Assembly (NCBI GenBank): GCA_023701435.1
Contig: JAMPXB010000001.1
Span: forward strand, 62,001 to 126,000
Length of the DNA: 64,000 nucleotides
DNA from: Bacteriovoracaceae bacterium
Lineage (GTDB): Bacteria; Bdellovibrionota; Bacteriovoracia; Bacteriovoracales; Bacteriovoracaceae
Reading direction: 5' to 3'
This document shows, one piece after another, positions 28,677-37,857 of this stretch; the first letter of the stretch is position 1; each line of letters opens with the position of its first letter. The notes under the pieces are model-generated. The model ran no database searches and was not told the origin of the DNA. It saw nothing but the letters and a program-made list of their open reading frames with translations. Both the position numbers and the translations under genes were made by a program.

Positions 28677-31600
28677 ATGGGTATAGCTAAACTTCTTTAT
28701 TTATTACTTCTCCTTTTCTTTGTCGCCTGTAATGGGGTTTCCGAAGAAGACGTGGTTGATAATCTCAATCTTGCGGATAACTCTACGCTGGAGATTAATC
28801 CTTCCAATAAGGTACTTTACATTAACCAGACCCAGCAATTCTTGGCTTCGGGTGGAGAGCCACCTTATCTTTTTACCTTATTTTCAGGCCTCGGAAGTGT
28901 GAGTACGACTGGGCTATATACCGCACCTAATTCACCTGGTCTGGCCACAGTCAGAGTCACTGATGCTAAGGGCACCACTAAAGAAGCCTTAGTGTTGATT
29001 CAAGTGCAAGTGGCACTTTCGCCTAGTTCTCGAAAGCTCAATGTTAATTCTAGTTTTCAGTTTGCCACGACTGGTGGAACTTCCCCTTATACTTACTCTG
29101 TGATTTCAGGCTCCTCGACAATCTCTTCTAATGGGACGTTTACTGCTGCCGGGACTCCGGAAACAAGTAAGGTCAGAGTGGTTGATAGTGATGGGCATTA
29201 CGCTGAGGCCACGGTGGAAGTAGGGGATGGACCGATTATCAGTCCCATAAGCAGCAATATTACAGTCAATTCTACTATTCAGTTCACTTATACTTCAGGG
29301 ACGGCTCCTTTCACCTGGAGCGTGATTACTGGGGGGGGAACTGTTAATAGTAGCGGTCTCTTCACTGCCGCTAGTACATCTGGTGTTTCCACTGTGCGAG
29401 TGATGGATGCCAATGGTTTTTATTCTGATGCTCAGCTCACGGTTTTCAAACGGAAAAAAGTTTCGGCCAGTAATGCTCATACTTGTGTCATGGATGAAGA
29501 TACCAATGATGTAAAATGTTTTGGGATTCGTTTCTATGGAAATATTGGAGATGGCAAATACCAAGTGGGAGATGAAGTTTCCGATATGGGAGACAATCTT
29601 GCGACAGTAAAATTTCCTACGACTTTAACTGCCGAACCTCTACAGATGTCTTCTTCTCGCTATAATAGCTGTGCCATTTTTTCGGATGGTCTCACTCGTT
29701 GCTGGGGTGCCAGCGGTAGCGGACAAAACGGTAATAACACCAACCAAACCGGTACCATTGCTGGTTCTATGGAGGCCTATCTATTGCCAGTTCCCGCCGA
29801 TCTTGCCAATCCGATTGTCGAGCTCGCCCCTAAAAGTAATAGTGATGCTCATCAATGTGGTATCTATCAAGATGGCACCCTGAAATGTTGGGGCCGTAAT
29901 AGTGAAGGCCAGTTAGGTCAGAACTCGACCCTGGCTTATGGATCAAACTATGGTTCTGCCAATCTCTATAATGCGCTTCCTGTGAATCTCGGGCAAACAG
30001 TGCACAAAGTAGAACTAGGCACACTTCACACCTGCGCTATTTTGAATGACCGAAATGTGAAGTGTTGGGGTTATAACGACTATGGACAATTAGGTCGCCA
30101 AGATACCAATACTATTGGTAATGAAGCGGGGGAAATGGAAGCGATCGTCGCATTGAATTTCACCAAAGATATAACCGATATCGCCTTGGGTGACCGTCAT
30201 ACATGTGTATTGGATGCAGATGGGAATGTCTTTTGTTGGGGACGTAACCTTGAAGGCCAGTTAGGTTTAGGTAATACCCTTACTTATAGTAATGAAGCTG
30301 GGGAAAATCCTGTCGCCCTTACCGCTATTCCACTTGGTGTTGGACGAACGGCGCTTAAGATTGATTCTGGTTTTTATCACACCTGCGCACTGTTGGATAA
30401 CTCCCAGGTAAAGTGTTGGGGAAATAATGGTAATGGTCAACTAGGACAGGAAGACGTCTTTAATCGCGGGGATAATCCAAGCGAGATGGGCGATAATCTT
30501 CCATCTATTAATCTAGGTACAGGCCTAGCTGCTTTGGATATATATGTTGGAGGCCATAGTACCTGTGTATTGCTCAATAATGGTAAAATAAAATGTTGGG
30601 GAAATAATAGCTTTGGCCAGTTGGGGTTAGGTCTTGATCATCGCTTACAACAAGGTGATGCTTTAGGAGAGATGGGAGACAATCTTCCTGAGTTGAACCT
30701 GGGGTCCGGTGTGACTTCTATTCTGCACATGACCCCATTCACTCCAGTGTCGTGTGTGCTGATGGTGGAAGGTGGCAAGAATGTCGTCAAGTGCTTTGGG
30801 GCCAACGATTCAGGTAATATGGGTCTGGATAATGGGTCATGGGGAGATGAGGTTTCCGAGCTTGGCAGTAATCTTTCCGGAGTTGATTTAGGCACATCTA
30901 AAACCATTGCAGATGTTATTGGTGGAACTCATCATACTTGTACTCTCTTTACTGACGGTAGTGGGAAGTGCTGGGGGAATAACTCTTACAATGTGCTGGG
31001 AGCAAACGGTGCAGGAGGGGCCTGGGTTGGCACTGGTGCCTATCATATGGGGAGTCTTCTAAGTTACATTATTCCTGGTAGTGGGGTGACAATTTCCAAG
31101 TTGGCGTTCTCTAGGGAGCACTATTCTGGCTGCGCTATTTTAAGCGGTAACGTGCTTAAGTGCTGGGGCTACAACGGTTATGGGCAATTAGGACAAAATA
31201 ATTATACTAACTATTCTTATATCCCCACCATCCCGCCGATCGATTTAGGTGGGCTTGCCCCAGTGGATGTCTCTGTTGGATATGTGCATTCTTGTGCCAT
31301 TTTAAGTAATGGCACAGTTAAGTGCTGGGGACGAAATAACTTTGGACAGCTTGGAGTGGGAGACACCACAGACCGAGGGGGCGTAGCTGGGAACATGGCC
31401 GCTTTAAGTGCCATTAATCTGGGAACTGGGGTCACTAGCAGTCAGATTTGCTCTGGAGTTTATAGCAACTGTGTGAAGACAAGTTCTGGGCAGGTTAAAT
31501 GTTGGGGGCTTAATACAAGTGGTCAGTTAGGTCTGGGTCACACAAATAATATGGGGGATGGTGCTACGGAGATGGGGGATAATCTGCCATTCCTAGATTT

Positions 31601-31967
31601 GGGTACCAGTAGAACTGTTACCAAGCTTGCCTGTGGTTCTTATCATGTCTGTGCTATCCTGGATAACAAGAAAGTTAAATGCTGGGGCGCTAATGGTTCA
31701 GGTCAATTAGGGTATGGTTCAACGAATAATGTCGGACCTTCCGCTTCGCAGATGGGTGACAACCTTGCTTATGTGAATCTTGGAACTGGTAGAACGGCAA
31801 TTGATCTAGTCTCTGGGGCAAACCATACTTGTGCTGTTTTGGATAACAATGATATTAAATGTTGGGGTAGCAATTCCTTCGGTCAGTTAGGTCAGGGCAG
31901 TATCCTGAATTTAGGGGATCAGCTAGGAGAGATGGGAAACAATCTACAGGCCATTGATCTAGATTGA
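28677..31967 (+). CDS. Lipoprotein with three Ig-like repeats and 14 RCC1-type repeats
   Basis: Lipobox FFVACN; three 'F..tGG..PYt..v.sG...is..G.fTa' Ig-like units; 14 'xKCWGxNxxGQLG'-type repeats. Confidence 0.9.
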   Translation: MGIAKLLYLLLLLFFVACNGVSEEDVVDNLNLADNSTLEINPSNKVLYINQTQQFLASGGEPPYLFTLFSGLGSVSTTGLYTAPNSPGLATVRVTDAKGTTKEALVLIQVQVALSPSSRKLNVNSSFQFATTGGTSPYTYSVISGSSTISSNGTFTAAGTPETSKVRVVDSDGHYAEATVEVGDGPIISPISSNITVNSTIQFTYTSGTAPFTWSVITGGGTVNSSGLFTAASTSGVSTVRVMDANGFYSDAQLTVFKRKKVSASNAHTCVMDEDTNDVKCFGIRFYGNIGDGKYQVGDEVSDMGDNLATVKFPTTLTAEPLQMSSSRYNSCAIFSDGLTRCWGASGSGQNGNNTNQTGTIAGSMEAYLLPVPADLANPIVELAPKSNSDAHQCGIYQDGTLKCWGRNSEGQLGQNSTLAYGSNYGSANLYNALPVNLGQTVHKVELGTLHTCAILNDRNVKCWGYNDYGQLGRQDTNTIGNEAGEMEAIVALNFTKDITDIALGDRHTCVLDADGNVFCWGRNLEGQLGLGNTLTYSNEAGENPVALTAIPLGVGRTALKIDSGFYHTCALLDNSQVKCWGNNGNGQLGQEDVFNRGDNPSEMGDNLPSINLGTGLAALDIYVGGHSTCVLLNNGKIKCWGNNSFGQLGLGLDHRLQQGDALGEMGDNLPELNLGSGVTSILHMTPFTPVSCVLMVEGGKNVVKCFGANDSGNMGLDNGSWGDEVSELGSNLSGVDLGTSKTIADVIGGTHHTCTLFTDGSGKCWGNNSYNVLGANGAGGAWVGTGAYHMGSLLSYIIPGSGVTISKLAFSREHYSGCAILSGNVLKCWGYNGYGQLGQNNYTNYSYIPTIPPIDLGGLAPVDVSVGYVHSCAILSNGTVKCWGRNNFGQLGVGDTTDRGGVAGNMAALSAINLGTGVTSSQICSGVYSNCVKTSSGQVKCWGLNTSGQLGLGHTNNMGDGATEMGDNLPFLDLGTSRTVTKLACGSYHVCAILDNKKVKCWGANGSGQLGYGSTNNVGPSASQMGDNLAYVNLGTGRTAIDLVSGANHTCAVLDNNDIKCWGSNSFGQLGQGSILNLGDQLGEMGNNLQAIDLD

Positions 31968-31988
31968 TTTCAGTCTATAATTCAATCT

Positions 31989-32570
31989 ATGAAGAAAAAG
32001 TTAATCTGGCTGTTATCGTTGTTGACCATCACTGTCTTGGCAGAGAGTGATAATTTACCTGTTAAGAAAGGTTTTCACCGCACTTATCTTTCCGCAAATT
32101 TTGGATATGCCACATTGGATTTACCGGTTGGTTCCTATAGCGATCCGGGCGCGTCTTTTGCCGTGGGGTATTTTTTTATACCTAAGCTCGCCCTGGATGC
32201 TCATTATTTTCTCACGCCATCGGCCACTGGTGCCAGCAACTTAAATGGCTTTGGTCTAAGAGGAAGATATTATTTCTGGAATTCAGAAGTGACCTCATTT
32301 GTGGAATACCAGGATTCCCGTGTTACCACTTATGATAAATTTTTTGGTTATGTCTCATTAGGTTTTCTTGATCGGGAAGTGCGTACCAGTTCCTTGTCGA
32401 TCAGTTATTCTGGCTTTGGTGTTTCAGTAGGTGCTGGAATGAAGCTCGATGAGAGAAGTTCCATCGGAGTGGATTTGCAGCGTACGAAATTGGAAAACCC
32501 TTCAGGTTCCGTCATTAAAGAGGGCGCTGATCTTAATTATCTCTCTGTCTATTATTCATATTTTTTCTAA
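31989..32570 (+). CDS. Small outer membrane beta-barrel protein
   Basis: Signal peptide; strand pattern; C-terminal LNYLSVYYSYFF. Confidence 0.75.
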   Translation: MKKKLIWLLSLLTITVLAESDNLPVKKGFHRTYLSANFGYATLDLPVGSYSDPGASFAVGYFFIPKLALDAHYFLTPSATGASNLNGFGLRGRYYFWNSEVTSFVEYQDSRVTTYDKFFGYVSLGFLDREVRTSSLSISYSGFGVSVGAGMKLDERSSIGVDLQRTKLENPSGSVIKEGADLNYLSVYYSYFF

Positions 32571-33161
32571 GAGTGCTTTGGTCTTTAAGTTACTGGGATT
32601 GAGCTCCAGCGATTTGGTGAAATTGCGTTTGGCCTCTTCTTTTTGATTGAGCAGAAGATGGATTGAGCCGCGGATGTCATAGAAGATAGATGTTTCAGGG
32701 TATTTGTTAATGAGTTTATTGGTGACGACCAGGGCCTCTGAGTAACTTCGGGAATTGATGTTGCGGTTAATTTGATTTAAATGTTCGGCGATGTCTTCAG
32801 CAACTTTTGAAATCGATTTACTTTCTTTACTGATCCATTGATGATTTTCCCGCAAGTTTAACTGCACGTCAGTGGAGGTCATGGTGTTGGTTGGAATAAC
32901 GACATTCTCTGTGACATAGCCCGGCTTTTCCACTCTAAGGACACCCATCTTGGAATCTTTTAATTCCTTGCTGCTGATAGAGAAGGGAGTTTCACCGATT
33001 GGTTCATAAGTTTGGGTCTTTTCATTATAAACCGTCACGGAAGCCTTTTCCGGCTTGGTCATGATGGTTAACTTGGAAGAAGTGCTGCAACTAACAAAAA
33101 GGGCCAGTAGGATGATATTTTTCATACTGTTAATTCTAAAGGTAAGCATATAATAGTCCAT
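32556..33161 (-). CDS. Lipoprotein with PEGA-like domain and TPRs
   Basis: LFVSCSTSS lipobox; 'ASVTVYNEKTQTYEPIGETPFSIS...LRVEKPGYVTENVVI' PEGA-like; C-terminal TPR (YDIRGSIHLLLNQKEEAKRNFTKSLELNPSN). Confidence 0.75.
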   Translation of the reverse strand: MDYYMLTFRINSMKNIILLALFVSCSTSSKLTIMTKPEKASVTVYNEKTQTYEPIGETPFSISSKELKDSKMGVLRVEKPGYVTENVVIPTNTMTSTDVQLNLRENHQWISKESKSISKVAEDIAEHLNQINRNINSRSYSEALVVTNKLINKYPETSIFYDIRGSIHLLLNQKEEAKRNFTKSLELNPSNLKTKALLEKI

Positions 33162-33203
33162 GATTTTTATTAGATAATTCTTAATTTGAGTTATGATAGA
33201 AGT

Positions 33204-33578
33204 ATGAAAATTTTAATTCTGATGTTGATTGCAGTGGTCGGTAATTCTTGGGCACAGGACTTTGATAAGCAAGTAAAAGATCTGCAGGCAGATGTGGCAG
33301 ATCATAGTAGTGCTCAGGAGCAAGTCATAGGTCTTACCAGAAAAAATCTCGCTCTGGAAATTGAGAATAGAAAACTTAATGAGAGAATCAATGAGCTTAA
33401 CCAGATGGTTATCGAAGCCGCTAGGGAAAAAAAAGATCTTGAGCAAGAGTTAAGTGAAGCTGAAAGGGAATTGGCAGGGCTAGAAAAATCCAATGAAAAT
33501 CTTGAGCGAAACAATCAGTCACTAAAAGCGACTTTGGACAAAGTCCGCAACCTGGTTAATCCTGCCGCAAAAAATTAA
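33204..33578 (+). CDS. Secreted coiled-coil protein
   Basis: Signal peptide MKILILMLIAVVGNSWAQ; heptad-rich E/K/L/N region. Confidence 0.7.
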   Translation: MKILILMLIAVVGNSWAQDFDKQVKDLQADVADHSSAQEQVIGLTRKNLALEIENRKLNERINELNQMVIEAAREKKDLEQELSEAERELAGLEKSNENLERNNQSLKATLDKVRNLVNPAAKN

Positions 33579-33627
33579 GAATAAAGTAACAATTTAAATG
33601 ACCGAATAGAATTATGGAGACATACAC

Positions 33628-34398
33628 ATGTTAACTGTAGTTTTAGGATCATTTATTGCGGTTGGAGTTTTGGCCTATGCCCTTTTAGGTGGAGGTTCTC
33701 ATTCCTACATTGATTTTCCCAGCTTCTTCCTGGTTCTAGGTGGTGCCATCTCAGCATCCTTGATGTCGATTACCAAAGATAATTTTCGTGAACTGTTTTC
33801 CTGTATTAAGACCACTTTTTTAGGTCGCCCTACAAATGAGCGGAAGATTAAAGAAGAGTTGCTGCTAATTTCTAACCAAGCAGCGAGGGCCAAACATCTG
33901 GGTCAGCTCTCACATATCTCTACGATCCCGTTAATCAATAAGGCCACCCGTCTTCTTCAGAGTGAGGTTGACCACAATAACATGCATAAAATTCTTTCTG
34001 AAGTGATTGCCGGAGATAAGTCCATGGCAATGCGCTGTTCAGATATGATTAGAAGCATGTCTAAATATCCGCCGGCCTTCGGAATGATCGGTACTATCCT
34101 GGGTCTTATTGGACTAATGGAAGAAATCAGTCTCTCTGGTGGTATGGAGAAAATCGGGGGCAAGATGGCCCTGGCCTTGATTACGACATTATATGGACTT
34201 CTTATTTCCAACTATATATTGGCCCCGCTATCAGAAGTCATTCTGAACAAGGCCCAGTCTGAGCTTAAAATTAAGAAAATGATTTTAGACACTTTTGTCA
34301 TGATCTCCATTAATCGCCATGATCCTGTTCTGGTGAATGAATTCCTGGGGGCTGACGTGGTTGAAACAGCCTCTTTCAAGGCCAGTGAGGCCGCATGA
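33628..34398 (+). CDS. MotA-family stator protein
   Basis: KYPPAFGMIGTILGLIGLMEEIS and IGGKMALALITTLYGLLISNYILAPL match the MotA core. Confidence 0.92.
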   Translation: MLTVVLGSFIAVGVLAYALLGGGSHSYIDFPSFFLVLGGAISASLMSITKDNFRELFSCIKTTFLGRPTNERKIKEELLLISNQAARAKHLGQLSHISTIPLINKATRLLQSEVDHNNMHKILSEVIAGDKSMAMRCSDMIRSMSKYPPAFGMIGTILGLIGLMEEISLSGGMEKIGGKMALALITTLYGLLISNYILAPLSEVILNKAQSELKIKKMILDTFVMISINRHDPVLVNEFLGADVVETASFKASEAA

Positions 34399-34988
34399 AA
34401 GAAGAAGTGCAGGATCTGGACATTAACATTGCTAAAACTGAGCGAGGGGATGAGTGGCTTACCTCTTACTCTGACTTAGTGACAGTCCTTCTTTGTTTTT
34501 TCATTTTGTTTTTTATTATGAAGGCGAAGATGACTGAAAAAACGGCACAAGAAGCCTTGAATAAAAAAACAGTGGATAAAGTATTGGTGGCCATCGGTGA
34601 CAGTATGGAATCATCAAAAAGTGACAAGAAGCTTGATCTCAGAAGACTCCATCAGTACATCCAGGTGGTGATCAAGCATGAAAAACTTTTCGACGGTGAA
34701 GAGCTCACGATTGATGCCCGTTATCAGTTGGCAAAACTTGCTGAAGCGGCCTTTAAATACACTCCAGAAATTGTTTTGCAAATATCTGTTGGATCGGACA
34801 GAAGTCCAGCCTCTGAAGTAACCAGTATCTCGAGATCTCTGAAAATTAGAAATTATCTGGCAGGGTTGGGTCTTTCAAAAGATTTGATGTCGATTGGAAA
34901 TTTTCAATTGAAGGCCAGTGAAGATTTAACTCAAGAAGAAGTGCATATTCTTATTTCAAGAAATATTGCGAAATCGGAAGAACTATGA
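34395..34988 (+). CDS. Compact MotB-like stator protein with OmpA-like C-terminus
   Basis: WLTSYSDLVTVLLCFFILFF contains the membrane Asp; C-terminal 'SVGSDRSP...SRSLKIRNYLAGLG' resembles an OmpA-like domain; overlaps motA by 4 nt. Confidence 0.85.
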   Translation: MKEEVQDLDINIAKTERGDEWLTSYSDLVTVLLCFFILFFIMKAKMTEKTAQEALNKKTVDKVLVAIGDSMESSKSDKKLDLRRLHQYIQVVIKHEKLFDGEELTIDARYQLAKLAEAAFKYTPEIVLQISVGSDRSPASEVTSISRSLKIRNYLAGLGLSKDLMSIGNFQLKASEDLTQEEVHILISRNIAKSEEL

Positions 34989-36775
34989 GAATGAAAACAT
35001 TATTAGCTTTGACTCTTTTGATGATGACAACATTCGCCATTGCTAAAGAAAATACAGACGGGCTCATTCGTTCATCGATGTATGAGCTGGAAACGCAATT
35101 GTCCCGGACCATGGAAGATAAAATTGTTCAATTCGTAGGCGTGGAAAATATCTGGGTGGCCGTGCATCTGGATGTTTCTTCAGAGAAAATCAAGCAACAG
35201 TTAAAAAGCAGTAAAAATAGTAAAAAATCATCCGTAAAATATGAGGAACTTCCTGGTCTAAATATTTCAGCGGACGGAAATATTGTTCAGGATGATTCCT
35301 CTGAAGAGAAGTTAATTCTGGATGGCTCAAAATTCTCCATTGATCCAGCTCTCCTCTTGAGTAATGCCAACGGAGTGATGGTCACGGTTTATAATAAAGA
35401 CAAGATTGATAAAAAAGTCGAAAGACTTATCCGTTCTCTCATTGAAGATAAAATGAGCGCTTTAAAAACTACCGTTGGAGTGAGTTTTAATTATCGAAAG
35501 GCGAAAGTTTTGGAAACGGCCGATTTAAAAGACGGGAAAAAGATCCGTTTTGACCCCACGTCATTTGCCAAGAGTGTGCATAGTGCTGTTACTGTGTCTT
35601 TCAAAGAATTCATGAATGACAATGTTATTGCACCATTAAAAATCGGTTTTGGTGCGGTGGTTTTTATCTCCCTGGCGGCCTTCGGAGTGATTGGATTTTT
35701 CCTGTTTAGAGCGCTCTCCGCCATTAATGGCAGCTTAGGTGCTCTTTTAAACGCCACTAAAAATTTTGAAACGGCAACGACGCAAGCGGCTTCACCAACT
35801 CAGGCGAGTGATAATGGACATGATAAAACCACAACTCTGCAGTCTGATGCGGTCGATTTACAGCAGAAAATTCTTGATATCTATACCAACTATAGTGAAG
35901 TGGTTAGCAGCTTCTTCATGAACTCCATGGACAAAAAGGAGTTTAAGGATGTTTGGGCCTTAACTCAGGTTCTGGGTGATAAAATCCTCCTGGAAAATAA
36001 AAACATCTGCAGGAACAATAATTTTCATCTCTATAATAAGTTTTTACAAAATAGCATGCACCTGGTGACTTCTGCTGAAGACTTTAAAAGGATTTACCAG
36101 AAGCTCATGTCTCTGATGCTTTATCCTGAGGTGTTTTTCTTAAACAGTATCAGAAATCAGATCAATTCTTTTTCAATGCCATTCTTGTTAAGTAACTTTC
36201 CAAAATTCAATGAAAACGAAAAGCTTGTGGCCATTGAGGTCCTGGATGATTTGAAACTAGCGACCCTGGTTAACAAGGGGCTTGTTAAAACAGAAAATTT
36301 AAATAAGGCCGAAGCCCATCATTGGGGAATGGAAGAATTAAAGGCGATTGATAAAAAGCTAACTTCCATCGCTGAACGGGGCTCTGACTTAAAAGAAATA
36401 CCGCTTCTGAATGTGATGAGATACTTCACCCAATCTCAGTTTGATAGTTTTATCCAGGAACAGAAGCTTAACTCTGCCTATACTTTTGGAAGTCTCTATG
36501 AGGCGAGAAAAGAGGAATTAGAGCAGTTTTTTAAGGGCCTGTCAGTGGAGGAGCTGTGTGCGCTCATTCCGATGCTGGAAGAGGACATGGTCATGAAAGT
36601 CTATGCACTCTTGCCGGAACTTAAACTGGCCCGAGTTAAGGCGATTCCTAAAAATATCCAGGATAGAAGTTTTTCTTTGATGGCCGAGATCTACAAAATG
36701 ATGTGGTCTGAGGAATTTAAAGAGGTACTTGCTGGACGTGCCGTAAAAGCGAAAGCAGGACCGCGGGCAGCTTAA
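34985..36775 (+). CDS. Membrane protein with FliF-like periplasmic part and FliG-like cytoplasmic part (putative)
   Basis: N-terminal signal/TM; 'YELETQLSRTMEDKIVQFVGVENIWVAVHLDVSSEKIKQQ' resembles the FliF periplasmic ring-building region; TM IGFGAVVFISLAAFGVIGFFLF; C-terminal helical FliG-like region; overlaps motB by 4 nt. Confidence 0.55.
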   Translation: MRMKTLLALTLLMMTTFAIAKENTDGLIRSSMYELETQLSRTMEDKIVQFVGVENIWVAVHLDVSSEKIKQQLKSSKNSKKSSVKYEELPGLNISADGNIVQDDSSEEKLILDGSKFSIDPALLLSNANGVMVTVYNKDKIDKKVERLIRSLIEDKMSALKTTVGVSFNYRKAKVLETADLKDGKKIRFDPTSFAKSVHSAVTVSFKEFMNDNVIAPLKIGFGAVVFISLAAFGVIGFFLFRALSAINGSLGALLNATKNFETATTQAASPTQASDNGHDKTTTLQSDAVDLQQKILDIYTNYSEVVSSFFMNSMDKKEFKDVWALTQVLGDKILLENKNICRNNNFHLYNKFLQNSMHLVTSAEDFKRIYQKLMSLMLYPEVFFLNSIRNQINSFSMPFLLSNFPKFNENEKLVAIEVLDDLKLATLVNKGLVKTENLNKAEAHHWGMEELKAIDKKLTSIAERGSDLKEIPLLNVMRYFTQSQFDSFIQEQKLNSAYTFGSLYEARKEELEQFFKGLSVEELCALIPMLEEDMVMKVYALLPELKLARVKAIPKNIQDRSFSLMAEIYKMMWSEEFKEVLAGRAVKAKAGPRAA

Positions 36776-37857
36776 GAAGGGATCTTTCTTAATTTCCCTA
36801 AGTCAGTTCGCGCAAAGCTCGGGAGAATTTGGACCTCATCAATCTTAACTGGATGGATTAAGGTGCCAATCTCCTGAGTATGACTTTCGGCTTCTGGGAG
36901 TGTATAGAGCACGAGCTTCTTACCCTTGCGCTCATCATCTTCCAGTTGAAATTCCATCTTTCCAAAAAGCTTTTTTTCTACCAGATATGAACCCAAAGTG
37001 TTTTTGAGTTGATTCATATTGACCAAATGGCCGGCAATTTTAAATTCGTCACCCAGGCGTCCCAGGTGTTTAAAACTTATGCCCCTAAGTTCTGCGCAGT
37101 CTGAAGTTTTATAGTATCCATATTGGTCACACAGCTCGCTGGCGGTAGTAACTTTAAGGGTATCATTCTCCAAAACAAACTGTAGGGTAAAGAGGGCCTG
37201 ACTCTTCACCAGTAATCGCTGGTTCTCACCAATTTTAATTTGATGAATGGGTAAGAGTTCAATTTCATCTGACTCGGGAGTTTTGGCACTAGCAAGCTGG
37301 GAGCAGACTTCACTCATGCCAAAAGTGCGGATTACGGGCCAACCCAGCTTTAAGGCTTCTTCTTTTAGTTTTGTACTTAAAAGATCCCCGCCCACAATCA
37401 CAAATTTCAGAGCGTCGGGAGCTTTGATGCCCAGCTGGACTAGATCATACAGTTGAGTCGGGACAATGGTCGTAATGGTGGCGTCTTGTATCGTCTTGGA
37501 CCAAACTTGAGGATTCCAAGTACGAGCATCAATGAGCTTGTTGCCTAAAAGATGGGCGCGGGCGAGAACTGAGAGCCCTCCGATGTGGTAGACCGGTAAA
37601 GAGAGCGCCCAGACATCATCTTTAGTCAGCTGAAAATGCTCATTACTAGCGCGGGCATTGGCAAACAGAGCATCGCGCGAGATAGCGTATCCTTTAACCC
37701 CACCGGTAGTGCCGGAAGAGAAAAGAATAAAGTGATGTTTTAAGCTATAGGGTGCCAGACTCGCAAGAATCTTTGGAGCAAGACTCTGGTACTGAGTGTG
37801 ACAAATAATCTGCGGATCTTCTTTGTCAAAATCTATATTGAACATAGGCCCTTCCAT
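36772..37857 (-). CDS. menE: o-Succinylbenzoate-CoA ligase (MenE), short
   Basis: FSSGTTGGVKGYAIS, FGMSEVCSQLAS, RTDLGKLRKIPS; located in a men operon. Confidence 0.88.
   Translation of the reverse strand: MEGPMFNIDFDKEDPQIICHTQYQSLAPKILASLAPYSLKHHFILFSSGTTGGVKGYAISRDALFANARASNEHFQLTKDDVWALSLPVYHIGGLSVLARAHLLGNKLIDARTWNPQVWSKTIQDATITTIVPTQLYDLVQLGIKAPDALKFVIVGGDLLSTKLKEEALKLGWPVIRTFGMSEVCSQLASAKTPESDEIELLPIHQIKIGENQRLLVKSQALFTLQFVLENDTLKVTTASELCDQYGYYKTSDCAELRGISFKHLGRLGDEFKIAGHLVNMNQLKNTLGSYLVEKKLFGKMEFQLEDDERKGKKLVLYTLPEAESHTQEIGTLIHPVKIDEVQILPSFARTDLGKLRKIPS

Noticed and set aside
29440-31960. Repetitive DNA (tgttgggg / ggtcagttagg units) as CRISPR or tandem repeat array
   Set aside because: Explained by in-frame RCC1 protein repeats in one long ORF; spacing irregular and repeats imperfect.
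33628-36775. Zorya anti-phage system (ZorA/ZorB are MotAB-like)
   Set aside because: No ZorC, ZorD helicase or ZorE nuclease nearby; MotA lacks the long cytoplasmic tail of ZorA. The third gene looks FliF/FliG-like instead.
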